DNA of 64,000 nt. Origin: Diaporthe sp. PMI_573. Lineage: Eukaryota > Ascomycota > Sordariomycetes > Diaporthales > Diaporthaceae. This document shows, piece after piece, positions 54,983 to 64,000 of this stretch. Position 1 is the first letter of the stretch. Each line of letters starts with the position of its first letter. A model generated the notes under the pieces. It worked only from the letters and a program-made list of their open reading frames with translations, ran no database searches and was not told the DNA's origin. The translations under genes were made by a program, and so were the position numbers. The stretch spans positions 682,001-746,000 of the forward strand of contig JAJTUP010000007.1 in the NCBI GenBank assembly GCA_021399435.1, in the 5' to 3' direction.

Positions 54983-56880
54983 AGAAGCTCCTAGCATCTC
55001 GAGAGGACATTGACAAGACTTCAGGAGATCAACCGACAGCGCTTTTAACCGCTGTCAGTCACGGCAATGCCAAGCTCGTGTAGATTTTACTGGCAGCTGG
55101 AGCAAAGCCGAATGCACAAGGCTCCAGAAAACTCTCGGCGCTTCACCTAGCAAGTTTCAGAGGCTTGAAAAGCATCGTTGAATTACTAGTTTCTTCAAGA
55201 GCCGACGTTGGCCTTGAAGGGGGCCCCCTCGGAACTGCCCTGCAAGCTGCGGCAGCAACTGGACACTCCGAAATTGTCGGCATCCTGCTCGAAACAGGCG
55301 CGGACCCAGATGCTGTGGGCGGCTTACTTGGAACCCCTATTCAAGCTGCTCAAACTGGGGAGCACTCCGAGTTGGTGGAACAGCTTGCTGGCGGGGGCGT
55401 CGCATGGGACCAAGAAGGAGATTCCGTGTGGCAGGAAGCTTACGATCGGTGGAATCACCAGTCATCGATGCGCAGAGTCGCGACTACGTCCCTGTAGATG
55501 AGCAGTCACTGGAGTCTCCAACTCAGCAGATGCTCGCTGGAGCCTTCGAGGTATTCAAATCTACGCTGCATGATGAGAGCAAATTGTCCTTGGCCGGGAA
55601 TCAGGCTAACTTTGAGAAGTGGGAGGCAGCACATGCCGAGAGGATGAATCTGACAGACATCATATTAAGGAAAGGACAAATGGGGATGGACAACAAGCAT
55701 TTTGTGTACAGGGCGTTCTTCTAGGCGACCTTGTTGCAAGGCCGGGCTCAAGTAAGTTGATATCCAACTGGCATTATTTGAACCGTCTGACTGGAGAGAG
55801 GCTCTGGGTCTCAGAGGCAAATACGCAAAGTATGATGAATTCGCCATCCACCAGGACCAAGAAATGGACAGATTTACTGTCACAATCCTCCAACTGGCCT
55901 CGACTCAGAAGACAGTAGAGCATGGCAATTCGGATGACCTGCTGGTCGCTAGACATGAGTTAGCAGGGTTGAAATTAGTCAGACTAAGTTTAGTCTTTGG
56001 CCTTAACTAAAACTACAAACTTAGTTATACCAAATTTGTAACTAAATTAGTTATAGTTTTTAGTCGTGACTAAAGACTAAGTTTTTTTTTAGAGATTTAG
56101 TCTATAGTTTTATAATCTAACTATAAAAAGTAGATCTATAGCCTATTTAGGACAATAAACCTACTTCTAAGCCAATTAGAAGACAAGAATAAATATAAAC
56201 TAATTAAAAACAACTTTAGGCATACTAGCAAAGCTAGAAAATAAGAGGTTTTCTGCTATAAAAAATCTCTACTCTTTTATAGTTTTTGTAGTCTTTTATA
56301 ATTTAGTCTATAGTTTTGTAGTTTTAGTCAGACCATAAGACTACAAGGCTATAGACTATACTTTTTTAGTCTCAAGTTTAGACTAAAACTATAAAACTAC
56401 AGACTTAGTTTTAGTCTGACTAAAACTATAGACTAATTTTACAACCCTGTGAGTTAGTGAAATGTTACGTTTTGGCCTTCGAGTCGAGCTCTGCAGCAAC
56501 TCAAAGAGACCAACAGGTTCAACATGCTGCTGGCCGCTCGGATAAGGAAGTGGAATTTTCTGGACGAATTTCACAGGCAACACGAGAGGTTCGAATCGGT
56601 CATGAGGATAGCTCGCCTGCATAAGTTGTCGTCTGCAGATGCCGCGAAGGAGATGCAACATGAATCACTGAGGAAAACCCGTGATGAGATTTGCGAGGGC
56701 TTTCGGACTCTCGATGGGGACATGCAGAAAAGAATGACAGATTTGGAGCACCGGGTCATGGCGTCCATACGAGAACATACTACCTGGCAGCATTCGCGAG
56801 GAGATGGGCAAGTTACTTGGAGAGCAGAGGGGAGACGCGAATACTTGACGAGGTGGAGTCATTGTACTATGTTGGATAGG
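54983..56880 (+). pseudogene. Degenerate ankyrin / coiled-coil protein gene, split by a MITE
   Basis: Ankyrin units can be read from about 54983: a REDIDK start, then TALLTAVSHGNAKLV, an in-frame TAG (55081-55083), and ILLAAGAKPNAQG, ALHLASFRGLKSIVELLV, and LGTALQAAAATGHSEIVG up to 55497. A second open frame in another phase (about 55430-55724) encodes a helical segment (QQMLAGAFEVFKSTLHDESK). The hAT-like element then interrupts the sequence at 55964-56449. Beyond it the frame at 56524 reads RFNMLLAARIRKWNF and a long charged helix (DGDMQKRMTDLEHRVMASIR), shifting frame again near 56790. Several stops and frame changes make this a pseudogene, probably related to the other NLR/ankyrin genes here. 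The boundaries are approximate. Confidence 0.6.
55956..56457. mobile_element. Non-autonomous hAT-like MITE with 8-bp target duplication
   Basis: The element spans 55964-56449 (486 bp), very AT-rich. Its ends are inverted: CAGGGTTGAAATTAGTC on the left and CTAATTTTACAACCCTG on the right, with many internal TTTAGTC/GACTAAA words that let it fold on itself. It is flanked by perfect TGAGTTAG repeats (55956-55963 and 56450-56457), an 8-bp target duplication. CAGGG-type ends with an 8-bp duplication are standard for the hAT superfamily. No transposase is encoded, so it depended on a copy elsewhere. Confidence 0.88.
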
Positions 56881-57951
56881 GATGCAGAAGGTACAGAGAT
56901 CTCGACTTCTGCACGCGGTTGTCGGCTCTCTTGGGTCAATTCAGGGGCTAATCAGTAATCATCTTTGTCGCAAATGCCCACCTCAAATATACGCCAAGGC
57001 TGGAATGAAACTGAATGGCACTGACCGTACACAAGCAGACCAGTGTTCGATTCACTTCTCGATGCCGACTGACTGACTCTGTGGCCGCTGAAGTATTACT
57101 CAATCGCTGCGCAGGTTCATGACAGCTCTTCGTGACGCTCGGCTCTTGTTAGAAACCCTGCTGAATAAGATTTCGCATCACCATACCCAATGTATACGCG
57201 TAAATTAGTTTCATAAAGTATCATTTTCATGCAATACGCGTGTACTGTGTAGTACGTAAGTCTGGAGCACGCCAAGGACATACCCCTGCGTACCAAACGC
57301 GCTAAACGCCCCTATGTACAAGTCATTGGAGGTCATTTCAACAGGCAAGATTTACAAGATGGTGAATATCTGTATCGTATTTTATGCCTACTTATCCTTC
57401 GGGATGAGAATTGCAGCCACTTGGGGCATGATTTTCCCTGATTTTGTCGTACTCTTTGTGACTAAGTTCGCTCTGCATCTCCAGAGCAAGCGCCAACCTT
57501 GGCAATCAGCATTGAAGTTCCCCGTGCGAGGCTTTCCGGCGCTTTCCGGTGCTTCCACCGGTCTCGCACTACTCGCCGAATGACATGATCACGCTCTAAA
57601 AAAATTCCGTCATAAGCTGAACTCCCCTAGTGGGTCGTTTCCTGTGCCCAGCTAAATAACAGGAGGACGAGGACGAGTTTCGAGTTTGTAACTCCACCGC
57701 TGTTCTAGCCCCACACGACGCCCAGGCCCGATCGCCGCGATCTGTCTCGGAGCTGCTGTGTCGCGGCGGCTGCAAGATTCATGCACGCGCTAAAAAGCTA
57801 AGCGTCCAGATCACACATCTTGCATCTCCCGCCAAATCCGAACCGGGCCCCGCTCCCCAAACTATCTGAGCCGCCATTTTGACGACATGCCGGCTTCAGC
57901 CACGAGCGTACAGATCCTTTGCAAGCCAGCAGAGACCGGATGGCATGATCG
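56881..57951. other. Intergenic region, no gene recognised
   Basis: The short frames at 56882-57076 and 57314-57583 have no domain. The latter has a hydrophobic run but no support as a gene. The right end is the promoter of the Zn2Cys6 gene. No RNA gene or repeat. Confidence 0.45.
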
Positions 57952-59976
57952 ATGGGCTCTGACAAGCCAAAGAAATGTGAGATTGCACCGGCCTGGCCAC
58001 TCGGCCTATTGCCGAAATACCTCGGCTCAATGCCGCAGCCCCTGAGCTGAGTCTTGAAGAGCCGACAGCCTGATCGAGCAGGGCATCTGCTCGCGACTTG
58101 GGTCGTCGTTGAGTCGAGATCACACGGCTGGGACTGCCCGCTGACTCACGATTTCTCACAGCTTGTTATCATTGCACAAAGAGGAGGATAGTGTGTGATC
58201 TGACAGAGCCGAAGTGCAACAAGTGCGCTAAGAAGGGGCTCGACTGCCCCGGGTACGGCATCAGATATCGCTTCGCCGACGGGAAGACAGCGTCAGCGGC
58301 CGACTTTGAGCCAGCCGACAGCGCCCGGATCGCTTCGTCCTCATCGTCAGCGTCATCGCTTTCCGCGAAGCGGCGGCAGCCTGACTTGAAATGGGTTGAC
58401 GTGTCCAGTCGAGTGAAGAGGGCGAGGGGAGGTGGTGAGCAAGGGCAAAGCAGAGATACCACGACAGACACAGCGCCCCCGGGCCCAACAGAGGGTACGT
58501 CTGGAGAGTGTTCACATATTACCCGGCAGCACCGAGGCATTCATGCCTATGGCCCAAGTCGACAACCAAACGGCAGTGGAAGCCATGATCACCAGTACTG
58601 GCCTCGGCAAGCAAGAGAGACCTCGCCGCAGGGGACTTTGGACTCGTCGTCCACTGAAGCTGATGAAAACGACGTTATCGAAATCACGCGAACTGGCGAC
58701 TTCGGCACACTGGCACGGCCGGACTTCTCACCACTATCGATGAACCTACCCTCTCTACTCTCGAACCCAGACCCGCGGATACGTCTCCTCTTCAAGCATT
58801 GTGAGCCCTGCCCTTTCCCTGCCGCTCCCACAGCCCCGTTGTCGAATCTCTTACTGATTAAGCCGAGCATAGTCTCCACCCACGTCTCGCCTGTGATGCT
58901 CATGTACGACGACGAGGCCAATGGTTACAGACGCCAGATATTGCCCCTTGCCCACGCTGATCCCATCGTCGAGCGCGCCGTGTGCGTCGCCGCCGCGTTC
59001 CACCTGTCCCGACAGGTCCCGGAGCTGCGCCTGCCCGCCGAGTCTGGCCGTGCCGCTATCGTCAGCAAGTTGTCATCCGAGGTTGATCTCAGCGACTCAA
59101 CCTGGGCGACCCTCATCCTGCTGATTGTAGCGGACCTGGTCACGGGCCATGAACATGTTCTTACGCTGTACAGAATGCTCATTGCTTTCTTGGATGCCAG
59201 GGGCGTTACTGAAGAATCACCACTTCAAAAGTTCTTGTTTAATCAATCCAAATTGTAAGTGACTCTGCGACGTCATTGCCGCCCAAACACGGGTACAGAA
59301 ACGCCAGAAGTAACCAAGGCGAATCAGGATATCGTTTTTCGCCTATCCGATACTAGGAGAGTCCAAAGCAGTGGCCGACTTCTCCAAATTCCTCAACGGG
59401 CTCATGGCGACCCACGAGCAGCTGGCCCAGCGCCAGCGCCAGGGCGTCGAGTTCCTAGTCGCCACCGACCAGCTCCCCACGAGCACGCAAGGGATGTTTG
59501 ACCTGCGGACACGGCTGTACATGGAGATCACGCGGGCGGCGACAGAGATATACGTGCTGCGCGCGCGCAGCCCGGACGACAACCCCCTCGAGTCGGCCCG
59601 GAACACCAGGCTGGAGACGACCGTCCTGCCGCTGCTCTCGAACCTGGACGCCACGGAGACCGCCCTGGACGAGACGTTCAGCCCGATCGAGAGCATGCCC
59701 GACCGCATCGCGCACATCCGCGCCCTCTTCGAGCAGGTCGACCCGTCCGCGCCGGGCTCCCACACAATCGTCTGGCCCGCGTTCATCGCGGCGGCCGAGT
59801 CCCGCGAGGAGGACAACAGGGAGTTCTTCTCGTCGATCCTGAGGCGGCTGTGGCAGTCGACTGGGTATGCCAACGTGCTCCGGGGCTTGGACGCTCTGCC
59901 TGAGCTGTGGGAGAGGCAGGGCCGCGGCCAGAGGTGGACGGCTGCTCTGCAGGAGCTTAAGACTGTCGTGATGTGA
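57952..59976 (+). CDS. Zn2Cys6 fungal transcription factor
   Basis: A nuclear DNA-binding regulator. Exons 57952-57976, 58162-59254 and 59328-59976 (introns 57977-58161 and 59255-59327) give 588 residues. The first exon is only eight codons (MGSDKPKK), yet its splice to exon two is in frame and gives CYHCTKRRIVC followed by DLTEPKCNKCAKKGLDCPGY. The spacing C-x2-C-x6-C-x6-C-x2-C-x6-C (Cys10, 13, 20, 27, 30, 37) is canonical. A basic, Ser-rich linker follows, then the helical fungal transcription-factor region (from about residue 190). The second splice restores QSKLISFFAYPILGESK. It lies tail-to-tail with the CYP505 gene (172 bp between stops), which it might regulate; no operator evidence is available. 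Confidence 0.9.
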
Positions 59977-60148
59977 TCTGGGCGCAGTCTTCTTGCGAAT
60001 CAACTTATTCTCTGTCATTATTTGTTCATCGTGTCAATTTATTAGAGATATCCGCGGATATATAACGATCGTCATGCCCCAACAAGTCACATACAACGCC
60101 AGCTGAACCATTTCCCGCCTGCCATTACCATCCACCATGATAACTACC

Positions 60149-63100
60149 TCAGAAGATATCCGTGACGAACCTCTCGTTCCTCATCCGCTTGACAAAATCA
60201 TTAACCTCCTCCGGCGTATAATCCTTACCATTCCTCTTGGCCCCAGCAGCAATCAACTTCCTAGCCACAGCTCCAATCCCCTTGGCCAGACTCTTGCTCC
60301 CGCAGATATAAAACCTCGCGCCCTCAAGCCACAGCCGATCAATATCCTCCCGGTCCCTCAGCATCCGTTCCTGCACATACCTACACCGTTCCTCCTCCTT
60401 CTCGCCCTCCTCTTGGTGCTGACTAAAAACCCACCTTACATCTACCGCCCCCAGCGCCGCCCAGGCCTCGAGCTCCTCCTTGTAAAGCTGATCACGCGCC
60501 GGCCGCCGGCACCCTGCGAACAGCACCGCGGGCGCGAGTTGCTTCCCGCCCTCGGCGATAAGCGTCGCCCGCTCCTGCACGAACCCCCGGAATGGCGCGA
60601 TCCCACTGCCGTTGCACATCATCACCACCGGCGTGGCAGTCATGTCCAGCGGCAGCCGGAAGTACCTGTTCGTGCTGCGCACCGACACGAGCACGCGGTC
60701 GCCGGGAGACAGGGAACGCATATAACTGCCTGCGACGCCGAGGAAGCGGCTCTGCTGCTGCTCCTGATCATCTTTCTTCCTACCCCCTGCGGCGGCGGGG
60801 TGGGAGCGGCCTCCGTTTGGCTGGTACCAGGCTGGGGCGTCGAGGACGGCGTACGTCAGGGTTACGGAGTTGGGCAATGCCAGCGGGGAAGATGAGATGG
60901 AGTAGTGCCTCGTGCGCATTGGCGGCAGTAGGGAGAGGAAGGTGGCGAGCGGGAGGGGAATGTCGGCTTTGTGTCTTGTCAGGAGATCGAGCATGGTGAT
61001 GCGCTTCTCGATAACCTCCGAGGTGAATGTCTCGGGGGACAAGTAACTCGTCAGGGTCTCCTTGACATCGGGGGAGCTGCAAACTGAGACCAGCACCTCG
61101 ATGTCCTGCTTCGTCGCCGGCTGCGATATCTCGACGTAGCCCTGGAGCAGGTCGAAGATAGCAATGGGCTTGCCTGTGGGTAGCGAGGTTGTCGAGCCCG
61201 CCTTGATCGTGATCATGCCGTCCCAAGGCAGGTTGAAGTGGTTCATGACCCGTCTTACATACTCCTTTGGGTTCAGGGGCAGCACGGCGAGGTAGTCCCC
61301 CGCGGAGTAGGTCATGTTGGATGGGAGCTCGATCTCAATGTGGCGCTTCTCCGGTTCGCCCTCCGCGGTGAGGACCTTGGCATCAATGACGTTGGCCCAT
61401 TGCACATTCTGCTGGAGATGGGCGGCCCGTTCCTCGGCCGTGAGCTCGATCTCGATGGTTGGGATGGTTGAGAACGTGGACGAGTCTTCGGACGACGTCA
61501 CGTATGGGCCGAGAGCCGGCCATAGTTTCCCACTGGTCCATGTCTCGAAGTCGCCAAATGTATCTTGCTTGCTCACATCTGATGATCCACGGTCTGCGAG
61601 CTTTTCTGCGCCCAGGATCGGGAGGATCTCGTCCACCAACGTCGGGACTTTCTGGAACGTCGATGCCCAGTCGCTGTGACCACAGCCAAAGACGGCGTAC
61701 TTGACTCCTTCGAGCTTCTTTTCCTCCCTGTCTTGCCTCAGGCTCTCTAGCCATGCCACGAAACGCGCGGCATCATCGGTGGGCAACCCTTCATATGAGG
61801 CCGTGATGATCACGGTTGGCTTATCCTTTGGAATCTGACCCATGGCCGCATCTAGTGTCTGGACGTTCGCCGCCAGTCCCCTCTGAGCACACTGCCCTGC
61901 GAGCTTCTGCGATAGCGCCTGGCAAGTCCCAGTATTCGACCCGTACAAGATCGAGAGAGCATAGTCGCCAGTAGTCACATTCTCGACCCCCTTAGGAACG
62001 CTGTCCTTATGCTGCCCACCAGTGGCCCTGTCACCGCTCAGCCTCTGAAGCAGGATGGTCGGCGTGATCCCCTCCCTCAGACTGGCCCGCATATAGAAGT
62101 CCTTGGGCTTCAGCGTCAACGTCTGCACGACCTTCATCTCGTAGTTCGGATCGTCCAGCCGCATGTCAAAGTTTTGCAGGATCAGCGCCACCGCAAGCAC
62201 AGCCTCCTGCCAGGCAAATGCTCTTCCGATGCAGGCCCTCATTCCAGTTCCAAACGGCTTCCAAGCGTTCTTGGGCAGCTTCTCGAAGTTCTCGTCCAGC
62301 ATTCGCTCGGGCTTGAATTCCTCGGCGTCCTCGCCAAACACCTTGGGGTCTTGCATGATCTTCCCTATGAGACACACAATAGACTTGCCCCGCGGAATCT
62401 CGTACTTGTGTTTGCTGTCTGGGTCCTTCGCCCCTATGTATACCGTCTCTTCTGTATTCTCAGGCCGGATGGCACGGCTGAAAGCCGGTGCAGTCGGCGT
62501 CAGGCGCAGGGTCTCGCGAAGCACGGCGTTGATATACTTCAACTCGTTGACGTGCTTTGGCTCGAGCTTTGAGTTGCCTAACACGCGGTCGACTTCGGCC
62601 CGGGCGGCAAAGTAGGCATTCGGGTTCTTGAGGAGCTGGAGGAAGGCGAAGGAGAGCAGTCCAGACGTCGTCTCATGACCTGTGGGTGGTCAGTGTCATT
62701 GGTGACCTTATGTGAGACTGTCAACTTACCGGCGATCAGGAAAGTCTGCATGTTTGCAGCAATAAGCTCATCCCTCATAGTCTTTCCAGTCTTGGGGTCC
62801 TTGCCATTGATCAAAGAGTTGAGCAGATCCTTCTTCTCGGTGGGGTGGTCCCTTCGATATTGAACCAACTCCTGTGAGGTATTCTCCATGAATTTGACAC
62901 TTTGTTTGACCTCCTCGTTGTAAGAGGGGAATAGCCTGGTGATGAGCCCGGCCAGTTGTCCGGAGCTATTCGCCGCACCCAATGTAGTGTTCATAGCTTT
63001 GACAAATGGGTGCATGTCCTCCTGGTAGAACGAGTTGAATCGGAAGTCCATAGCACATAACGCAATGGTGTCTAGCGTCAACCGCGAGAAGTCTTCTGAT

Positions 63101-63601
63101 GCTTGAATTTTGTGCGTCGGGCCCTGCCTTGCCCATTTGAGAACTAGTTGTGAAGCAATGTCGTGCATTTCTGTGGCAAGGTTCAGTCAGCGAGCTGCTG
63201 TTCGTATTCTGTAGTTTTCAAGGTGTGTTCTGACCGTCAAACATCTCAGCCACCGCCAGAGGTCCAAAAGCGGGCATGAGGATGCGGTGAGCCTGGCCCC
63301 AATCGTCCTCCTTCTCGCTCTTCTGTGTGAACAGGCCACGAGGTTTGCCAGAAGAGTCCGCCGCGCTGGCCAGCTTGCCGCCGAGCAGCTTGTAGAACCT
63401 TGTTTCATCGCACAGCTCGTCAAATAGGTCAAAGCCACTGACCATGATTGACTCTCGTCCAGGTGCCTTCACCTTAAAGATGGGTCCGTGTATGTCGGCG
63501 ATGCGCTCGATGGCGCGGAGGGGAACTTCATCTTGGAGATCGAAGATGTTGCCGACGAAGGGCAGCCCAGGAGGGCCGCCAATTTCGGTTGGAACAGCCA
63601 T
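60149..63601 (-). CDS. CYP505-type self-sufficient P450:NADPH reductase (P450foxy-like)
   Basis: A single-chain fatty-acid (sub-terminal) hydroxylase or related monooxygenase. Exons 63601-63235, 63170-62730 and 62679-60149 (introns 63171-63234 and 62680-62729) give 1,112 residues. P450 landmarks: the proline-rich start GGPPGLPFVGN, the I-helix AGHETTS assembled across the second intron, ETLR, and the heme loop FGTGMRACIGRAF with Cys419. The reductase half has FMN loop YGSNTGTCQAL, HSDWASTFQKVP, FAD/NADPH elements RHYSISSSP and NGSGIAPFRGF, and ends RFVTDIF. A charged insert (GGRKKDDQEQQQ) precedes GVAGSYMRSL, where family members are shorter. The start at 63601 is preferred over an in-frame Met at 63622. 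It looks fully functional. Confidence 0.95.
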
Positions 63602-64000
63602 TGTCCACTGGGTTCTCGTCACTGCTCGGGCGAGGTGTTGCTGAAACTTGAAACACCCAACTTACGGCAGAGTGCAGTCTGACCTAGCCAACAAGCCAGG
63701 GAGAGAATCAACAAGAACCAAAGGAAGAGGTGAGAGGGATGCGGAGGTGGCTGATCAAGTTGGGCATAGCTTGGAGGATGACATTTAGAGGCTCACGCCT
63801 GTCAGGCAGGACTCGCGTCCTGGTGGCTTATATGCAAGCCGGAAGGAATCCAGATCAAACACGGGTTCAACGAACTACCACTGCCTACCACTGCCTCAGT
63901 GTCCAATGGAGCTAGTCCACATGCACATGTGAATCCTTAGAGAAGGCGCGACATGCACATGCATGGATTAGCTTTCTTAGAGGCGCAGTCTGGAAGGAGT
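63602..64000 (-). promoter_or_regulatory. Upstream region of the CYP505 gene
   Basis: About 400 bp to the window edge. ATGCACATG-like words repeat near 63919-63962 (CATGCACATGTG and ACATGCACATGCATGG). No gene recognised. Confidence 0.4.

Noticed and set aside
60137..60895. 252-codon plus-strand open frame opposite the CYP505 reductase end
   Set aside because: Proline-rich shadow of the reductase domain coding strand.
1..64000. CRISPR arrays, bacterial operons, rRNA genes
   Set aside because: No regularly spaced repeats, and introns and gene families are clearly fungal; no rRNA signature was recognised.

Overview
This window looks like chromosomal DNA of a filamentous ascomycete (Pezizomycotina), most likely a plant-associated Sordariomycete. 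Supporting signs are short 45-185 bp GT-AG introns with CTAAC/CTGAC-like branch points, a Zn2Cys6 regulator, a self-sufficient CYP505 P450, a MAO-N-type amine oxidase, Fungal_N/NACHT and ankyrin proteins, a secreted pectate lyase, and AT-rich decayed transposons. The species cannot be told from the sequence. All exon joins were worked out by eye: reading frame, splice sites and family conservation agree, but nothing was aligned by software.

Layout. 1-10 kb: the tail of an MFS transporter; a divergent phospholipid-flippase pair (CDC50 beta subunit on the minus strand, P4-ATPase on the plus strand); an HSL-family alpha/beta hydrolase; a secreted PL1 pectate lyase. 11-23 kb: a broken ankyrin gene, an SRR1-domain gene, a maltose-acetyltransferase-like gene, and an intact five-exon NACHT (NLR-like) gene. 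23-32.7 kb: gene-poor, with one small conserved hypothetical protein (28.2 kb) behind a long leader and an LTR-retroelement remnant (30.3-30.7 kb). 32.8-35.1 kb: an SF1 helicase fused to a PD-(D/E)XK nuclease, interrupted by a single in-frame TAG.

36-50 kb: a run of small-molecule enzymes (AYR1-like SDR, NmrA-like protein, Tri3-like acyltransferase, BBE-type FAD oxidase, MAO-N-type amine oxidase) ending in an amino-acid/amine permease that diverges from the amine oxidase. No PKS, NRPS or terpene-synthase gene is present, so this is either a catabolic/tailoring group or part of a larger cluster. 51-57 kb: a gamma-glutamyl(amine) cyclotransferase next to a GS-fold amidoligase. The amidoligase is bracketed by inverted copies of a ~200 bp dispersed repeat, and beyond it lies an ankyrin pseudogene split by a hAT-type MITE with a perfect 8-bp target duplication. 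58-64 kb: a Zn2Cys6 regulator tail-to-tail with a CYP505 P450-reductase fusion.

Most notable as a possible undescribed system: permease + amine oxidase + gamma-glutamyl cyclotransferase + amidoligase within ~9 kb, which could form a gamma-glutamylation-linked amine route (inference only). Second is the RecB-like helicase-nuclease fusion.
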